Assembly: GCA_003171335.1 (NCBI GenBank)
Contig: PMYD01000067.1
Coordinates: forward strand, 1-32,136
DNA: 32,136 nucleotides
Direction of reading: 5' to 3'
Source: Phycisphaerales bacterium
GTDB lineage: Bacteria; Planctomycetota; Phycisphaerae; SM23-33; FEN-1343
Shown here: one piece after another, positions 15,713 through 23,917 of the stretch
Layout: the number at the start of each line of letters is the position of its first letter
How positions within the stretch are numbered: the first letter of the stretch is position 1
The notes under the pieces: model-generated
What the model saw: only the letters and a program-made list of their open reading frames with translations
Databases searched by the model: none
What the model was told of the DNA's origin: nothing
Position numbers and translations under genes: made by a program

Positions 15713-15921
15713 TCGCCGATGAGGAAGAATGGTTCGCGATGTTTCCAAAATTCTGGCTCGCCTTTACCGCCTTGATGCTGGTGGCGGTGGCGGCGGTGCT
15801 GTGGTGGGCGATTCGCTCGGGCCAGTTCCGCCGGCAGGATCGCGCGCGGTACCTGCCGCTGGATGGCCCGCCGCCGGAGGAGAAGGACCCGAAGAAGGAT
15901 GAGCAGGGTAAGCTTCCGTGA
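15709..15921 (+). CDS. CcoS-like small membrane protein
   Basis: This is a 70-residue protein with one helix (about 14-34), followed by WAIRSGQFRRQDRARYLPLD and a charged tail with DPKKDE. The helix followed by W-A-[IV]-R-S-G-Q-F is the hallmark of CcoS, a cbb3 oxidase maturation protein. The acidic residues normally after SGQF are basic here. ATG 15709 overlaps the previous stop as ATGA. ATG 15739 is an alternative that would begin just before the helix. Position in a cbb3 operon supports the call, but similarity is short. Confidence 0.6.
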   Translation: MIADEEEWFAMFPKFWLAFTALMLVAVAAVLWWAIRSGQFRRQDRARYLPLDGPPPEEKDPKKDEQGKLP

Positions 15922-15979
15922 GGACGGTTTGCAGGGTTTTTCGTAGTAGCGCGGCGGCCCGCGCGACCGAAGGTGAATC

Positions 15980-16234
15980 ATGGCCCCGCTGGATGTGCTG
16001 AGAAACGAGTGGATCATCCTGGCCCTGGCCGCGGGGGGCGTGCTGACGCTCGTCATTGTGTTGACCTACCTGATGATGTGGCGGCCGCGGCCGCCGCAGG
16101 GCGCCCCGCCGGTGTCGGATTGGCGCGGCATCTGGCAGTACACGCCCTGGGTGCTGGTGTTGACGATCCTGGGCATCATGGTCTTTGGACTGGTGGAGAC
16201 GATCTGCTACTCCATCTGGCCGCCGAACTGGTGA
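15980..16234 (+). CDS. Small two-helix membrane protein of unknown function
   Basis: This is an 84-residue protein with two hydrophobic helices (about 11-34 and 55-77) joined by a Pro-rich loop (RPRPPQGAPP). No heme or metal motif is visible. GAAGGTGA lies just before ATG 15980. It lies between the oxidase genes and the ActE-like gene on the same strand, so it is probably an accessory or structural subunit of the ACIII-oxidase assembly. I do not recognise the family. Confidence 0.7.
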   Translation: MAPLDVLRNEWIILALAAGGVLTLVIVLTYLMMWRPRPPQGAPPVSDWRGIWQYTPWVLVLTILGIMVFGLVETICYSIWPPNW

Positions 16235-16238
16235 TGAC

Positions 16239-16559
16239 ATGAAGCTCACCGAAAGCCCGGAACTATTCGAGCAGTACAAGTCCTCGCCGCAGTGGCGCGG
16301 CTGGCTGTTCATTTTCGTGTTCAGCGTGGCCATTTTGTCCTGGGGCATGATGCTGCACATGGTGATTCCCGATGGCCCGCGGCTGTGGGATTTTGGCGCC
16401 GTGCCGCAGACCCCGGCCGCCTCGGTGTATTCCACGGCCGAGCCGCCGGCCGCCCAAGAGGCCCATCCCCCGCGGCAGATGGAGCCGCTGCCGGGCGCTT
16501 GGCCGCTGCCCGGGGCAAAGCCGTTGACGAACACGCAACCTTCGACCAAGGCGCCATGA
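16239..16559 (+). CDS. Single-helix membrane protein of unknown function
   Basis: This is a 106-residue protein with one membrane helix (about 22-43), after a short charged N terminus and before a Pro/Ala-rich extracytoplasmic tail. There is no heme site. It begins five bases after the previous stop, and its stop overlaps the next ATG as ATGA, so it belongs to the operon. It could be a small subunit of ACIII or of the oxidase. No specific family is recognised. Confidence 0.7.
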   Translation: MKLTESPELFEQYKSSPQWRGWLFIFVFSVAILSWGMMLHMVIPDGPRLWDFGAVPQTPAASVYSTAEPPAAQEAHPPRQMEPLPGAWPLPGAKPLTNTQPSTKAP

Positions 16560-17053
16560 AACGACGCACGAAAATCGCGATCGCCCTGCTCATTCTGGCC
16601 GGCGTCGGCGGGATGAGTGCAGCGCTGTTTATCGGGCCGCGGATGCGCATCCAGCCGAACATCCGCCCGCACCAGGCGGTCTTTGCGCCGCTGCCGGCAA
16701 ACCTGGCGCCCTACTCCACGCCCGCCGGCCCGCCGGCCGCCTCCATGCCCGCCGACCAGGCTCTGGCTGCGGGCAAGGTGTACTACGGCTATTACTGCGC
16801 CTTTTGCCACGGCGCAGCCGGCCGCGGCGATGGCCCCGTCGGCGAGAGCTACACGCCGGCCCCGGCGGACCTGCGAACGGCCGCCGTGCGCGGCTACAGC
16901 GATGCGCAGCTCGAGCGGGCGATGCTCACCGGCCCCGGCCATGAGCCGGTGCTGGAGCAGGTGGTCTGGCCAGCCTACCGGCCGGCGTTGATGGCCTATG
17001 TTCGCCAGCTCGCCGCAAGCCAGGAGGCGGCCGCCTCGCGGCCGGCGCCGTGA
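16556..17053 (+). CDS. actE: ActE-like monoheme cytochrome c
   Basis: This is a 165-residue secreted or membrane-anchored cytochrome c. An N-terminal hydrophobic segment (about 6-27) is followed by RMRIQPNIRPHQ, like the Q-P-x-x-x-P stretch of ActE proteins, and one heme site C81-C84-H85 in CAFCHGAAGRGDGP. The Met axial ligand is not obvious. ActE is the monoheme subunit of ACIII that can hand electrons to the oxidase. If this is ActE, the ACIII genes bracket the cbb3 genes. It could also be a free cytochrome c or a CcoP-like domain. It is coupled to the preceding gene by ATGA and is the last gene of the block. Confidence 0.65.
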   Translation: MKRRTKIAIALLILAGVGGMSAALFIGPRMRIQPNIRPHQAVFAPLPANLAPYSTPAGPPAASMPADQALAAGKVYYGYYCAFCHGAAGRGDGPVGESYTPAPADLRTAAVRGYSDAQLERAMLTGPGHEPVLEQVVWPAYRPALMAYVRQLAASQEAAASRPAP

Positions 17054-17137
17054 CGGCGGGGGGGGCGGGCCGGGCAACTATAATATGGTCAGAAGGAGTT
17101 GAGCCCTTTCTGCCTTGGAGTTGGAGCGGAATTACCC

Positions 17138-18052
17138 ATGAGTATCGCCGAGCAGAACACGCCTGTCCGGCCGCTGGCGGGGAGCCTTTATGGCGAATTC
17201 CTCAGCCGCGTGCGAAGCGTGGTGGCCGAGCGGCTGGAGGGGCTCTTGGGGCCGGTCGAGACGTGGATCGACCAGGCGGCGCTGTCTCCCGGCAAGATGC
17301 TGCGCACCCGCCTGGCCGGCCGGCTGCTGGAGGCGACGGGCAGCGCCGATCGCGAAACCCTCGCCCATTGCTGCGCCGCCTGCGAACTGGTGCACACCGC
17401 CAGCCTGTGCCACGATGATGTGATCGACGGCGGCCGCGTGCGCCGCGCAGCGCCGGCGCTCTGGTGCGATGTGGGCGTGACCAGCGCTGTGCTGCTGGGC
17501 GATGCGCTGTTGTGTGAATCGGTGGACGTCGTGGCCACCGCGGCCGATGGCCGGCATACCCGCCGTTTCCTGGCGGCGGTCCGCGAGGTGCTCATCGCTG
17601 AGGCCGAGCAGGAGCTGCTGGGTCGAGCCGCCGGCACCGATGAGCGCGCCTGCCTGCGGCTGGCCCGCGGCAAGACCGGCCCGTTGTTCGGCTTTGTCGC
17701 CGGCCTGTGCGGCGGCGGCGCTGTGCGGCTGTCGGGCATCCTGCGCGAGGTGGGCTACGCCATCGGCACGTCGTACCAGCTCATCGACGATCTGCTGGAC
17801 ATCGCCGGTGATGAGGCCAAGTGCGGCAAGACGCTTGGTACCGACCGGCAGCGCCACACGCTCACCCTGGCCCAGGGCCGCCCGGACGCCGGCCCGCTGA
17901 TCCTGGGCATGGTGCGGACGATCTGGGCCTCGGCCCTCGGCCGGCTGGCCCCGTGGCCGGCGGTGCAGCAGCAGGCGCGGCTGTTCCTGGAAAACGACCT
18001 GCGGCCGCTGCTCCACGAGCAGGGCATCGAGCCGGACCCTAAGGGACTCTAA
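17138..18052 (+). CDS. Polyprenyl diphosphate synthase
   Basis: This is a 304-residue all-helical isoprenyl chain-elongation enzyme. The first Asp-rich motif is DDVID (residues 93-97) after LCH, and the second is DDLLD (217-221) after YQLI. The SPGKMLRTRLAG region fits the GGKRLRP-type diphosphate-binding site, with Ser-Pro replacing the first glycines. By family it condenses isopentenyl diphosphate into a long chain, here probably the menaquinone side chain, given the MenA-like gene next door. ATG 17138 has GGAGCGGA about 11 bases upstream. The last bases and stop lie in the left arm of a long palindrome. A TATAAT at 17079-17084 could be a -10, but no -35 is visible. Confidence 0.9.
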   Translation: MSIAEQNTPVRPLAGSLYGEFLSRVRSVVAERLEGLLGPVETWIDQAALSPGKMLRTRLAGRLLEATGSADRETLAHCCAACELVHTASLCHDDVIDGGRVRRAAPALWCDVGVTSAVLLGDALLCESVDVVATAADGRHTRRFLAAVREVLIAEAEQELLGRAAGTDERACLRLARGKTGPLFGFVAGLCGGGAVRLSGILREVGYAIGTSYQLIDDLLDIAGDEAKCGKTLGTDRQRHTLTLAQGRPDAGPLILGMVRTIWASALGRLAPWPAVQQQARLFLENDLRPLLHEQGIEPDPKGL

Positions 18053-18208
18053 CAAAACTACAAGGGCCGCGACGGGTTGCGACGAAAACCGCCCATCTGC
18101 GGCGTCAGGCCTCCTCGACAACCCAACAAGGGTTGTCGTCGTCGGCCTTCCTTGCATCTGGACGGTTTTGGTCGCAACGCGGCTCCTTGTAGTTTTGTTA
18201 GAGCCCCT
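18041..18208. repeat. Long imperfect palindrome (MITE-like or cruciform element)
   Basis: The two ends are near-perfect complements. CTCTAACAAAACTACAAGG (18047-18065) matches its inverse at 18185-18203. The pairing continues inward through a GCGACGAAAACCG-like segment with few mismatches. The centre is a second hairpin with CGACAACCC and GGGTTGTCG arms (about 18116-18139). The element spans the stop codon of the prenyl synthase gene and ends about 55 bases before menA. It could act as a transcript end or mRNA stability element. It encodes nothing. Confidence 0.85.
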
Positions 18209-18263
18209 AAGACGCATGCGGCCTGAAATCAGCCCGGGCCAAAGGAAGGAGCGGATTTCCGGA

Positions 18264-19199
18264 ATGATCGCCACGATCGCTAATGAGCCCCAGGCCAAGC
18301 GGCCTGGGCCCACACTCTCCGTGCGCATTCGCTCGCTGCGCGCCTTTTCCCTGCCGTTGTCGGTGGCGCCGGTGCTGGTGGCCACGGCGGCGGCGGTGGC
18401 GGTAGCGCACTGGCGGTGGGATGTGCTGCTGGTCTCCATGCTCGGGGCGGCGGCGCTGCACCTGGCGGGCAACCTGCTGAACGACCTGTTCGATTTCCGC
18501 AACGGCGTGGACCGCCGCGTCCAGGGCGATGAGGGCCGCCCCGGCCGCGTCCTGGTGTACGGCCTGATGAGACCGGCCGAGGTGGCCAAGGAGGCCGCCG
18601 CCGCCGGCGCGGTGTCTCTGGCGGCCGCCGGCTACATCCTGTGGCGCTGCGGGCCGATGCCGCTGGCCTTCGCGGCGGCCGGGGCGATCATCCTGTACGC
18701 GTACACCGGGCCGCCCCTGGCGCTCAAATACCGCGGCGTGGGCGAGTGGGCGATCTTCCTGGCCTTCGGTCCGCTGCTGATGGTGGGGGCGGCCTGGGCG
18801 CAGGTGGGCGCGTTTTGCCTGCCGGCGCTGCTGCTATCGCTGCCGCTGGGCTGCGTGACCACCGCCGTCCTGGTGGGCAACAACCTGCGCGACCGCCAGG
18901 AGGATGCCCAGGCCGGCATCCGCACGCTGGGCCACAGCGCCGGCGGCCGTGTGGCGCAGATCCTTTATATCGCGCTGGTCCTGGTGGGCGGGCTCTTCCC
19001 GGCGGCGATGGCGCTGACCGGCCTGGGGCCGCGGGGGCTGCTCCTTGCGCCGCTGTCGCTGCTGGCGGCGGTGCGGCCGCTTTGGGCGGTGGGCCGCGGT
19101 CAGCGCGTGGCCAATATTGACAGCCAGACCGCCGGCTTTGTCACGCTGCTGTCGGTGCTGCTGCTGGCGGTGTATGTCGTGCAGGGCCCGGGGCGGTAA
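18264..19199 (+). CDS. menA: UbiA-family prenyltransferase, MenA-like
   Basis: This is a 311-residue membrane protein with eight or nine helices and both Asp-rich motifs of the UbiA superfamily: NDLFDFRNGVD (73-83) and NNLRDRQEDAQAG followed by IRTLG (206-223). The second motif, D-x3-D-x3-G-x-R-T-L, is typical of MenA, which attaches a polyprenyl chain to 1,4-dihydroxy-2-naphthoate to form demethylmenaquinone. This fits the menaquinol-using ACIII encoded upstream and the prenyl synthase just before. ATG 18264 is chosen because AAGGAG lies 12 bases upstream. ATG 18216 is possible but has no ribosome-binding site and lies beside the palindrome. No other men genes are present. Confidence 0.87.
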   Translation: MIATIANEPQAKRPGPTLSVRIRSLRAFSLPLSVAPVLVATAAAVAVAHWRWDVLLVSMLGAAALHLAGNLLNDLFDFRNGVDRRVQGDEGRPGRVLVYGLMRPAEVAKEAAAAGAVSLAAAGYILWRCGPMPLAFAAAGAIILYAYTGPPLALKYRGVGEWAIFLAFGPLLMVGAAWAQVGAFCLPALLLSLPLGCVTTAVLVGNNLRDRQEDAQAGIRTLGHSAGGRVAQILYIALVLVGGLFPAAMALTGLGPRGLLLAPLSLLAAVRPLWAVGRGQRVANIDSQTAGFVTLLSVLLLAVYVVQGPGR

Positions 19200-19309
19200 G
19201 ACGCCGGCACGCATCCTCGTTCAGTACAATTCATGGAAGAACTGGCAGAAACGCCCGGCCATAAGGCTTGGTTCTATTTCAATGGCCATCAAGAAACGGT
19301 AATTTGACT

Positions 19310-21703
19310 ATGAAGGATGACGGCATCGTCGCGTTTGGCGCTCCCGGCATCGAGCCGCGCTGGACCAGCAGCACGAAGGATGCCATCGGCACGGCCTACG
19401 CCGCCTCCAGCCGCGTGTGGTTCACGATTTCCCACGGCATCCTCAACGAGATTTACTATCCGCGCATCGACACGCCCCAGATGCGCGATATGGAGTTCCT
19501 CATCACCGATGGCCAGAGCTTCTTCCACGAGGAGAAGCGCGACCTGCGGCACGACATCAGCCCGCTGGAGCCGGGCGTGCTGGGCTACCGCGTCACCAGC
19601 CGCGACCGGCAGGGCCGCTACGCGCTGATCAAGGAATACATCGCCGACCCGCACCAGGCGTGCGTGCTGATCAATGTGCGCCTGGAGGGCGCACCGGATT
19701 TCCTCTCCGCGCTCAAGCTGTACCTCCTGGCCGCTCCGCACCTGGGCGGCGGCGGACTGCACAACACCGGCTGGCAGGCGCGCGTCGTGGGCCGGCTGAT
19801 TATGGCGGCGGCGCGGGAGAACTCGTTCCTGGCCGTCGGCGCTACCGTCCCCTTTTCGCGCGGCTCGGCCGGCTACGTGGGCACTTCCGACGGCTGGCGC
19901 GACCTGCGCGACAACTTCCGCATGGACTACGACTTTGAGCTGGCCGTCGACGGCAACATCGCGCTCACCGCCGAGTTGGACCTCCAGCAGGCCAGCACCT
20001 TCACGGTCGGCCTGGCCTTCGGCCACACGTTCCACGATGCCGCCACCTCGCTCAACCAGTCGCTGGCGGTGCCGTTTTCCAGCCATCGCCAGCGCTTTAT
20101 CGACCAATGGCATCGGGCCTGCGCCCAGTGCGGCGCCCTGGAGCGGCACGCCCGCGATGGCGGCCGCCTGTACCACGCCAGCCGCTGCATCCTGCTGGCC
20201 CACGAGGACAAGACCTACGCCGGCGCCTCCATCGCCTCTTTAAGCATTCCCTGGGGCGAGGCCCGCGGCGATGAGGACCGCGGCGGCTATCACCTGGTGT
20301 GGGTGCGGGATGCGTATCACGCCGCCTCGGCGTACCTGGCCATGGGCTCCGACGCCACGGCTTTGCGCGTGCTGGTGTACCTGGCCTGCGCCCAGCGGCG
20401 CGATGGCAGTTTCCCGCGCAACTTCTGGGTCGATGGCGACACCTTCGGCGCCGGCCACCAGCTCGACCAGGCGGCGTTTTTCATCCTGCTGGCGTACCGG
20501 CTGTGGAAGGCCGGGGCGCTGCGCGATTTTGACCCGTGCCCGGCGGTGCGACAGGCGGCGGCGCACCTGGTGCGGCTGGGCCCCGACACGCAGCAGGACC
20601 GCTGGGAGGAGAACGCCGGTTACGCCGTCAGCACGCTGGCCGTCACCGTGGCCGCCATGCACTGCGCCAGCGCCATGGCCTGCCGGGCCAATCACGGCGC
20701 GACCGCGCAATTCCTGGAGGACTGGGCCGACTACGTCGCCTCACACATCGAGCAGTGGACGGTGACCAGCCGCGGCGCCGTGCACCCCGAGATAAAACGT
20801 CACTATATTCGGCTGCTGCCGGTCGAGCCGGGCCATGTGATCGCCGATGAGGACCCCGACACGGCCACGATCTACCTGCAGAACCAGCTTCCCGGGTACA
20901 ACGTGCCGCGCCGGGCGGCGGATATCGTGGCGACTGACTTTCTGGAGCTGGTCCGCTACGGCATCCGCCGGCACGACGACCCGCTGATCCTCGATTCCCT
21001 GCGCGTGGTCGATGCCGTGCTGAAGGTGGACACGCCCTCAGGCGCCAGTTTCCACCGCTACCTGCACGATGGCTACGGCGAGCATCCCGACGGAACTGCC
21101 TTCGACGGGGCGGGCATCGGGAGGCTGTGGCCGCTGTTGACCGGGGAACGCGGGCATTACGAACTGGCCGCCGGCGGCGATGTCGGGCCGTGGATCGAGG
21201 CCATGGAGCGCTTTGCCAGTTGCGGGCTCCTGCTCCCCGAGCAGGTGTGGGACACGCAGGATATTCCATCCAGGGGCATGCATTTCGGAAGACCGACGGG
21301 CTCGGCGCGGCCCTTGGCCTGGGCGCACGCGGAATACGTCAAGCTGCTGCGCTCGGTCGAGGATGGGGAAATCTTCGACCGCGTCGGCGAGGTCGCCGAC
21401 CGCTATTTGAACGGCCGCGGGCGAACGGATCTGGAGGTCTGGTCGCTGCGGCGGCAGATTCTGCGCATGCCCGCCGGCAACATCCTGCGCGTTCAGGCCG
21501 ACCGGCCCTTCACGCTCCACTGGAGCGATGATGGCTGGCGCAGCCCCCGCGACACCGAAAGCCGTGACAGCGGCCTGGACATCCACTTCGCCGACATCTC
21601 CACCCGCCCCGGCGCCGCCGCACCGATCCAGTTCACCTGGCGCTGGAACGATACCGGCCAGTGGCTGGGGCGGGACTACCAGGTGCAGTTGATGCAGACG
21701 TAA
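19310..21703 (+). CDS. Glycoside hydrolase family 15 glucoamylase-like protein
   Basis: This is a 797-residue protein with the domain plan of prokaryotic GH15 enzymes: an N-terminal beta-sandwich (about 1-270), a linker, then an (alpha/alpha)6 barrel (about 290-690). The likely general acid lies in DRWEENAGY (E433/E434) and the general base in PLAWAHAEYVKL (E675). GGYHLVWVRDAYHAASAY near residue 325-342 is the conserved substrate-binding segment. A C-terminal stretch of about 90 residues (LRMPAGNILRVQADRPF onwards) looks like an additional beta domain. It should release glucose from the ends of alpha-glucans such as glycogen. There is no signal peptide, so a cytoplasmic role in storage-glucan turnover is likely. 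ATG 19310 lacks a clear ribosome-binding site, and a TTG at 19268 is upstream. Confidence 0.9.
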   Translation: MKDDGIVAFGAPGIEPRWTSSTKDAIGTAYAASSRVWFTISHGILNEIYYPRIDTPQMRDMEFLITDGQSFFHEEKRDLRHDISPLEPGVLGYRVTSRDRQGRYALIKEYIADPHQACVLINVRLEGAPDFLSALKLYLLAAPHLGGGGLHNTGWQARVVGRLIMAAARENSFLAVGATVPFSRGSAGYVGTSDGWRDLRDNFRMDYDFELAVDGNIALTAELDLQQASTFTVGLAFGHTFHDAATSLNQSLAVPFSSHRQRFIDQWHRACAQCGALERHARDGGRLYHASRCILLAHEDKTYAGASIASLSIPWGEARGDEDRGGYHLVWVRDAYHAASAYLAMGSDATALRVLVYLACAQRRDGSFPRNFWVDGDTFGAGHQLDQAAFFILLAYRLWKAGALRDFDPCPAVRQAAAHLVRLGPDTQQDRWEENAGYAVSTLAVTVAAMHCASAMACRANHGATAQFLEDWADYVASHIEQWTVTSRGAVHPEIKRHYIRLLPVEPGHVIADEDPDTATIYLQNQLPGYNVPRRAADIVATDFLELVRYGIRRHDDPLILDSLRVVDAVLKVDTPSGASFHRYLHDGYGEHPDGTAFDGAGIGRLWPLLTGERGHYELAAGGDVGPWIEAMERFASCGLLLPEQVWDTQDIPSRGMHFGRPTGSARPLAWAHAEYVKLLRSVEDGEIFDRVGEVADRYLNGRGRTDLEVWSLRRQILRMPAGNILRVQADRPFTLHWSDDGWRSPRDTESRDSGLDIHFADISTRPGAAAPIQFTWRWNDTGQWLGRDYQVQLMQT

Positions 21704-21710
21704 CGGCTTA

Positions 21711-21737
21711 TGGACCTGGCAAAGTTTGTCAGGTCCA
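21711..21737 (+). terminator. Terminator-like hairpin after the GH15 gene
   Basis: TGGACCTGGCA and TGTCAGGTCCA form an 11-bp stem with one G-T pair, directly after the stop codon. The following sequence TTATCTG is only weakly T-rich. It lies between two convergent genes and could serve both strands. Confidence 0.65.
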
Positions 21738-21770
21738 TTATCTGTTACGTTTAGGCGCCTCCCTCGGCAG

Positions 21771-23045
21771 CTAGCCCCGTGAGCGGATGATGCCGCCAAC
21801 TTTTTCGATCAATTCCTCGATGGACAGCCCGGTTCGGTACACCCACCCGAACCCCATGCCCTCGATCATCTCATGCTGAATGTACGATTGGGGTACGGGC
21901 GAGCCGGGCACGAAGGTCACGCGCGGGTCGTACTTGTACCTGTCGGCGGCGGCATCATCGAGCACCACATAGGGGCCTTCCTTGAGGTGCCGCTCGAAAT
22001 CGGGGTCCTCGGCCTTGCCGAACATGAAGGTCGGCCTGCCCCGCAGCGTGAACAGGCCCCAGAGGCCCTTGTCCTTCCAGGTGTCGGCGATGATCTTCCA
22101 GTGGCCCAGCGTGCCTTCGATCGTGATGCCCTCGCCCACGATGACATTGCAGGGATAGCGGTGCACGCCGGTCTCGGCCTTGCGAACTTTGCGGCGGGCC
22201 TGCTCGAAGGTTGCCCCCACCAGCTCGATCATCGCCGGGTCGGTCTGGCCCAGCCCCAGCAGGGCCGCTTCATTGGCCATGCGGATTTGCGAGAAATCCA
22301 GCTCGAACAGCCGGGCGAGGGTCACATCCAGCGCCACCGCGTCGGTCGAGGCCAATAGCCAGCCCCACCAGAAGGGGTCGTTGGCCCCGGGGCCCTGGCC
22401 CTCGCCGGCCCAGGCGCCATCCACAATGTTAAGCGCCGGCTTGAAGCGGCGGAGGAACAGGGCGGTCGCCTGGTAATAGGTCGCGCCCTGCTTCTGCAGC
22501 CACAGCCGAAAGGCCATCGGAATGATGCCAACCCAGTTCTTGCACGCGCAAGAGATAGGATCCACGAAGTGCGTCTTGGCCTTGGGCACGTTGATGATGA
22601 CATCGGCGCGTTCCATGATTTCCGGCGCCGGCATGAAGCGCAGCTCGCCGGTCTCCTCGCCGAAATCGAACACCTTCTGGGCGATTTCCTCCAGGTAGAT
22701 CAGGTGCGCGCCGGTAGCAGCCACGCCGTGCGCCATGCCCGTGTTGGACATGACCTGCCGGCTGCTCTGGGCGTGGCCGGAGGCCTCCGCCACCCACACC
22801 TCGCGCGCGCCCGCCTCGAAACACAGCCGGATGAGCGTGCGGATCAGCCGCGGCGAGGTGGTCGAACCGGTGCGCTGCGGCAGCCACTGCGCCTGGTTGG
22901 GCTTGAGCAGTACGCGGTCGCCGGATTTGATGAAACTGCGGATGCCCCCCAAAGGATCCAGAATTCCCACCAGCGCCCGCGCCAACGCCTCTTCGCTTTC
23001 ATCGTGCTGGGGCAGTTTGGCCAGCGCAACGGTCGCCTTGTCCAT
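21771..23045 (-). CDS. DUF362 domain protein
   Basis: This is a 424-residue cytoplasmic protein of the DUF362 family. Recognisable segments are DRVLLKPNQA near residue 43-52, EVWVAEASGHAQSSR, ADVIINVPKAKTHF near 147-160, and ALDVTLARLFELD. DUF362 proteins often carry or accompany ferredoxin domains, but none is present here and no CX2C cluster is seen. The biochemical role of the family is poorly known, so no function is assigned. ATG 23045 has GGGGGAGG about six bases upstream, which decides the start over an upstream in-frame ATG at 23102. It is the last gene on this strand after phoU, 84 bases apart, and may be cotranscribed. Confidence 0.8.
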   Translation of the reverse strand: MDKATVALAKLPQHDESEEALARALVGILDPLGGIRSFIKSGDRVLLKPNQAQWLPQRTGSTTSPRLIRTLIRLCFEAGAREVWVAEASGHAQSSRQVMSNTGMAHGVAATGAHLIYLEEIAQKVFDFGEETGELRFMPAPEIMERADVIINVPKAKTHFVDPISCACKNWVGIIPMAFRLWLQKQGATYYQATALFLRRFKPALNIVDGAWAGEGQGPGANDPFWWGWLLASTDAVALDVTLARLFELDFSQIRMANEAALLGLGQTDPAMIELVGATFEQARRKVRKAETGVHRYPCNVIVGEGITIEGTLGHWKIIADTWKDKGLWGLFTLRGRPTFMFGKAEDPDFERHLKEGPYVVLDDAAADRYKYDPRVTFVPGSPVPQSYIQHEMIEGMGFGWVYRTGLSIEELIEKVGGIIRSRG

Positions 23046-23129
23046 GATCGCCTCCCCCTTCGTTCCGTAGATTCGGGTCGCCCGCGACAAACACGAGTTC
23101 ACCGAATTCTACAGCCTCCGAGGTGGCGG

Positions 23130-23849
23130 CTACCGGCCGGCTTCTTCGCCGGCGCGGCCCAGCGGCGCCTGCTGCACGCGGGGGTGGCGAACATCGCGGC
23201 CCTGGATGAGGTAGATCACGTCCTGGGCGATATTCGTGGCATGGTCGGCGATCCGCTCCAGGTGGCGCGCGATCAGGATCAACGCCAGCGCCCGCTCGAT
23301 CGTGCGCGCATCGGCGGCCATGAAGGTGACCAGCTCGCGGATGATCTGCTCTTTCAGCGCGTCGACCTGGTCATCGGTGGTGATGACGGATTGGGCCAGC
23401 AGCACATCCTCGTTCACCAGGGCGTTCAAACTCTCGCGCACCATCTTCCGCGCCAGCTCGGCCATCCGCGGGATATCGATCAACGGTTTGAGCGGCGGTT
23501 CCTGCAGCAGCGTGTGGGCGTTCTCGGTGATGTTCACCACCAGGTCGCCGATCCGCTCCAGCTCGCTGTTGATCTTGGAAGCGGCGAAAATGAAGCGCAG
23601 GTCCACCGCCACCGGCTGCTGTGTGGCCAGGAGCATCATGGCGTCGGCGTCGATATCGATCTGGAGGCGGTTGAGCTGCTCTTCGAAACCGGGAATGGCA
23701 TCGCTGACAGCTTCGTTTCGCTCGACCAGTTCGCGGATCGCCTGGTCGATCATCGTCTCGGCGATGCCGGCCATCTTCAGCAGCATCTTTTTCAGATCGC
23801 CAAGTTCCTTGTCGAAGGTTCGCTCGTGCACGGTCTGCTCCTTGTCCAT
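23130..23849 (-). CDS. phoU: Phosphate transport regulator PhoU
   Basis: This is a 239-residue, all-helical cytoplasmic protein with the two PhoU repeats, each a three-helix bundle. The metal-binding E/DxxxD patterns show as KINSELERIGDLVVNI (about 92-107) and ALILIARHLERIADHATNIA (about 188-207). PhoU links the Pst transporter to phosphate signalling and limits uptake. It sits right after the two pstB genes, the usual place. No phoR or phoB gene is present in the window. Confidence 0.95.
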   Translation of the reverse strand: MDKEQTVHERTFDKELGDLKKMLLKMAGIAETMIDQAIRELVERNEAVSDAIPGFEEQLNRLQIDIDADAMMLLATQQPVAVDLRFIFAASKINSELERIGDLVVNITENAHTLLQEPPLKPLIDIPRMAELARKMVRESLNALVNEDVLLAQSVITTDDQVDALKEQIIRELVTFMAADARTIERALALILIARHLERIADHATNIAQDVIYLIQGRDVRHPRVQQAPLGRAGEEAGR

Positions 23850-23917
23850 CCCGCACTATTCTTCGCCTGGACGCCGGCCGGCGGTGCCGGCGCGCCGGGG
23901 GCGGGACGGATTTCGCC

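Noticed and set aside
17079..17084. TATAAT as a promoter for the prenyl synthase gene
   Set aside because: No acceptable -35 at 16-18 bases; the upstream region is almost pure G/C.
17132..18589. Long minus-strand open frame across the prenyl synthase gene and palindrome
   Set aside because: It crosses two well-supported plus-strand genes and a palindrome, and its sequence has no domain.
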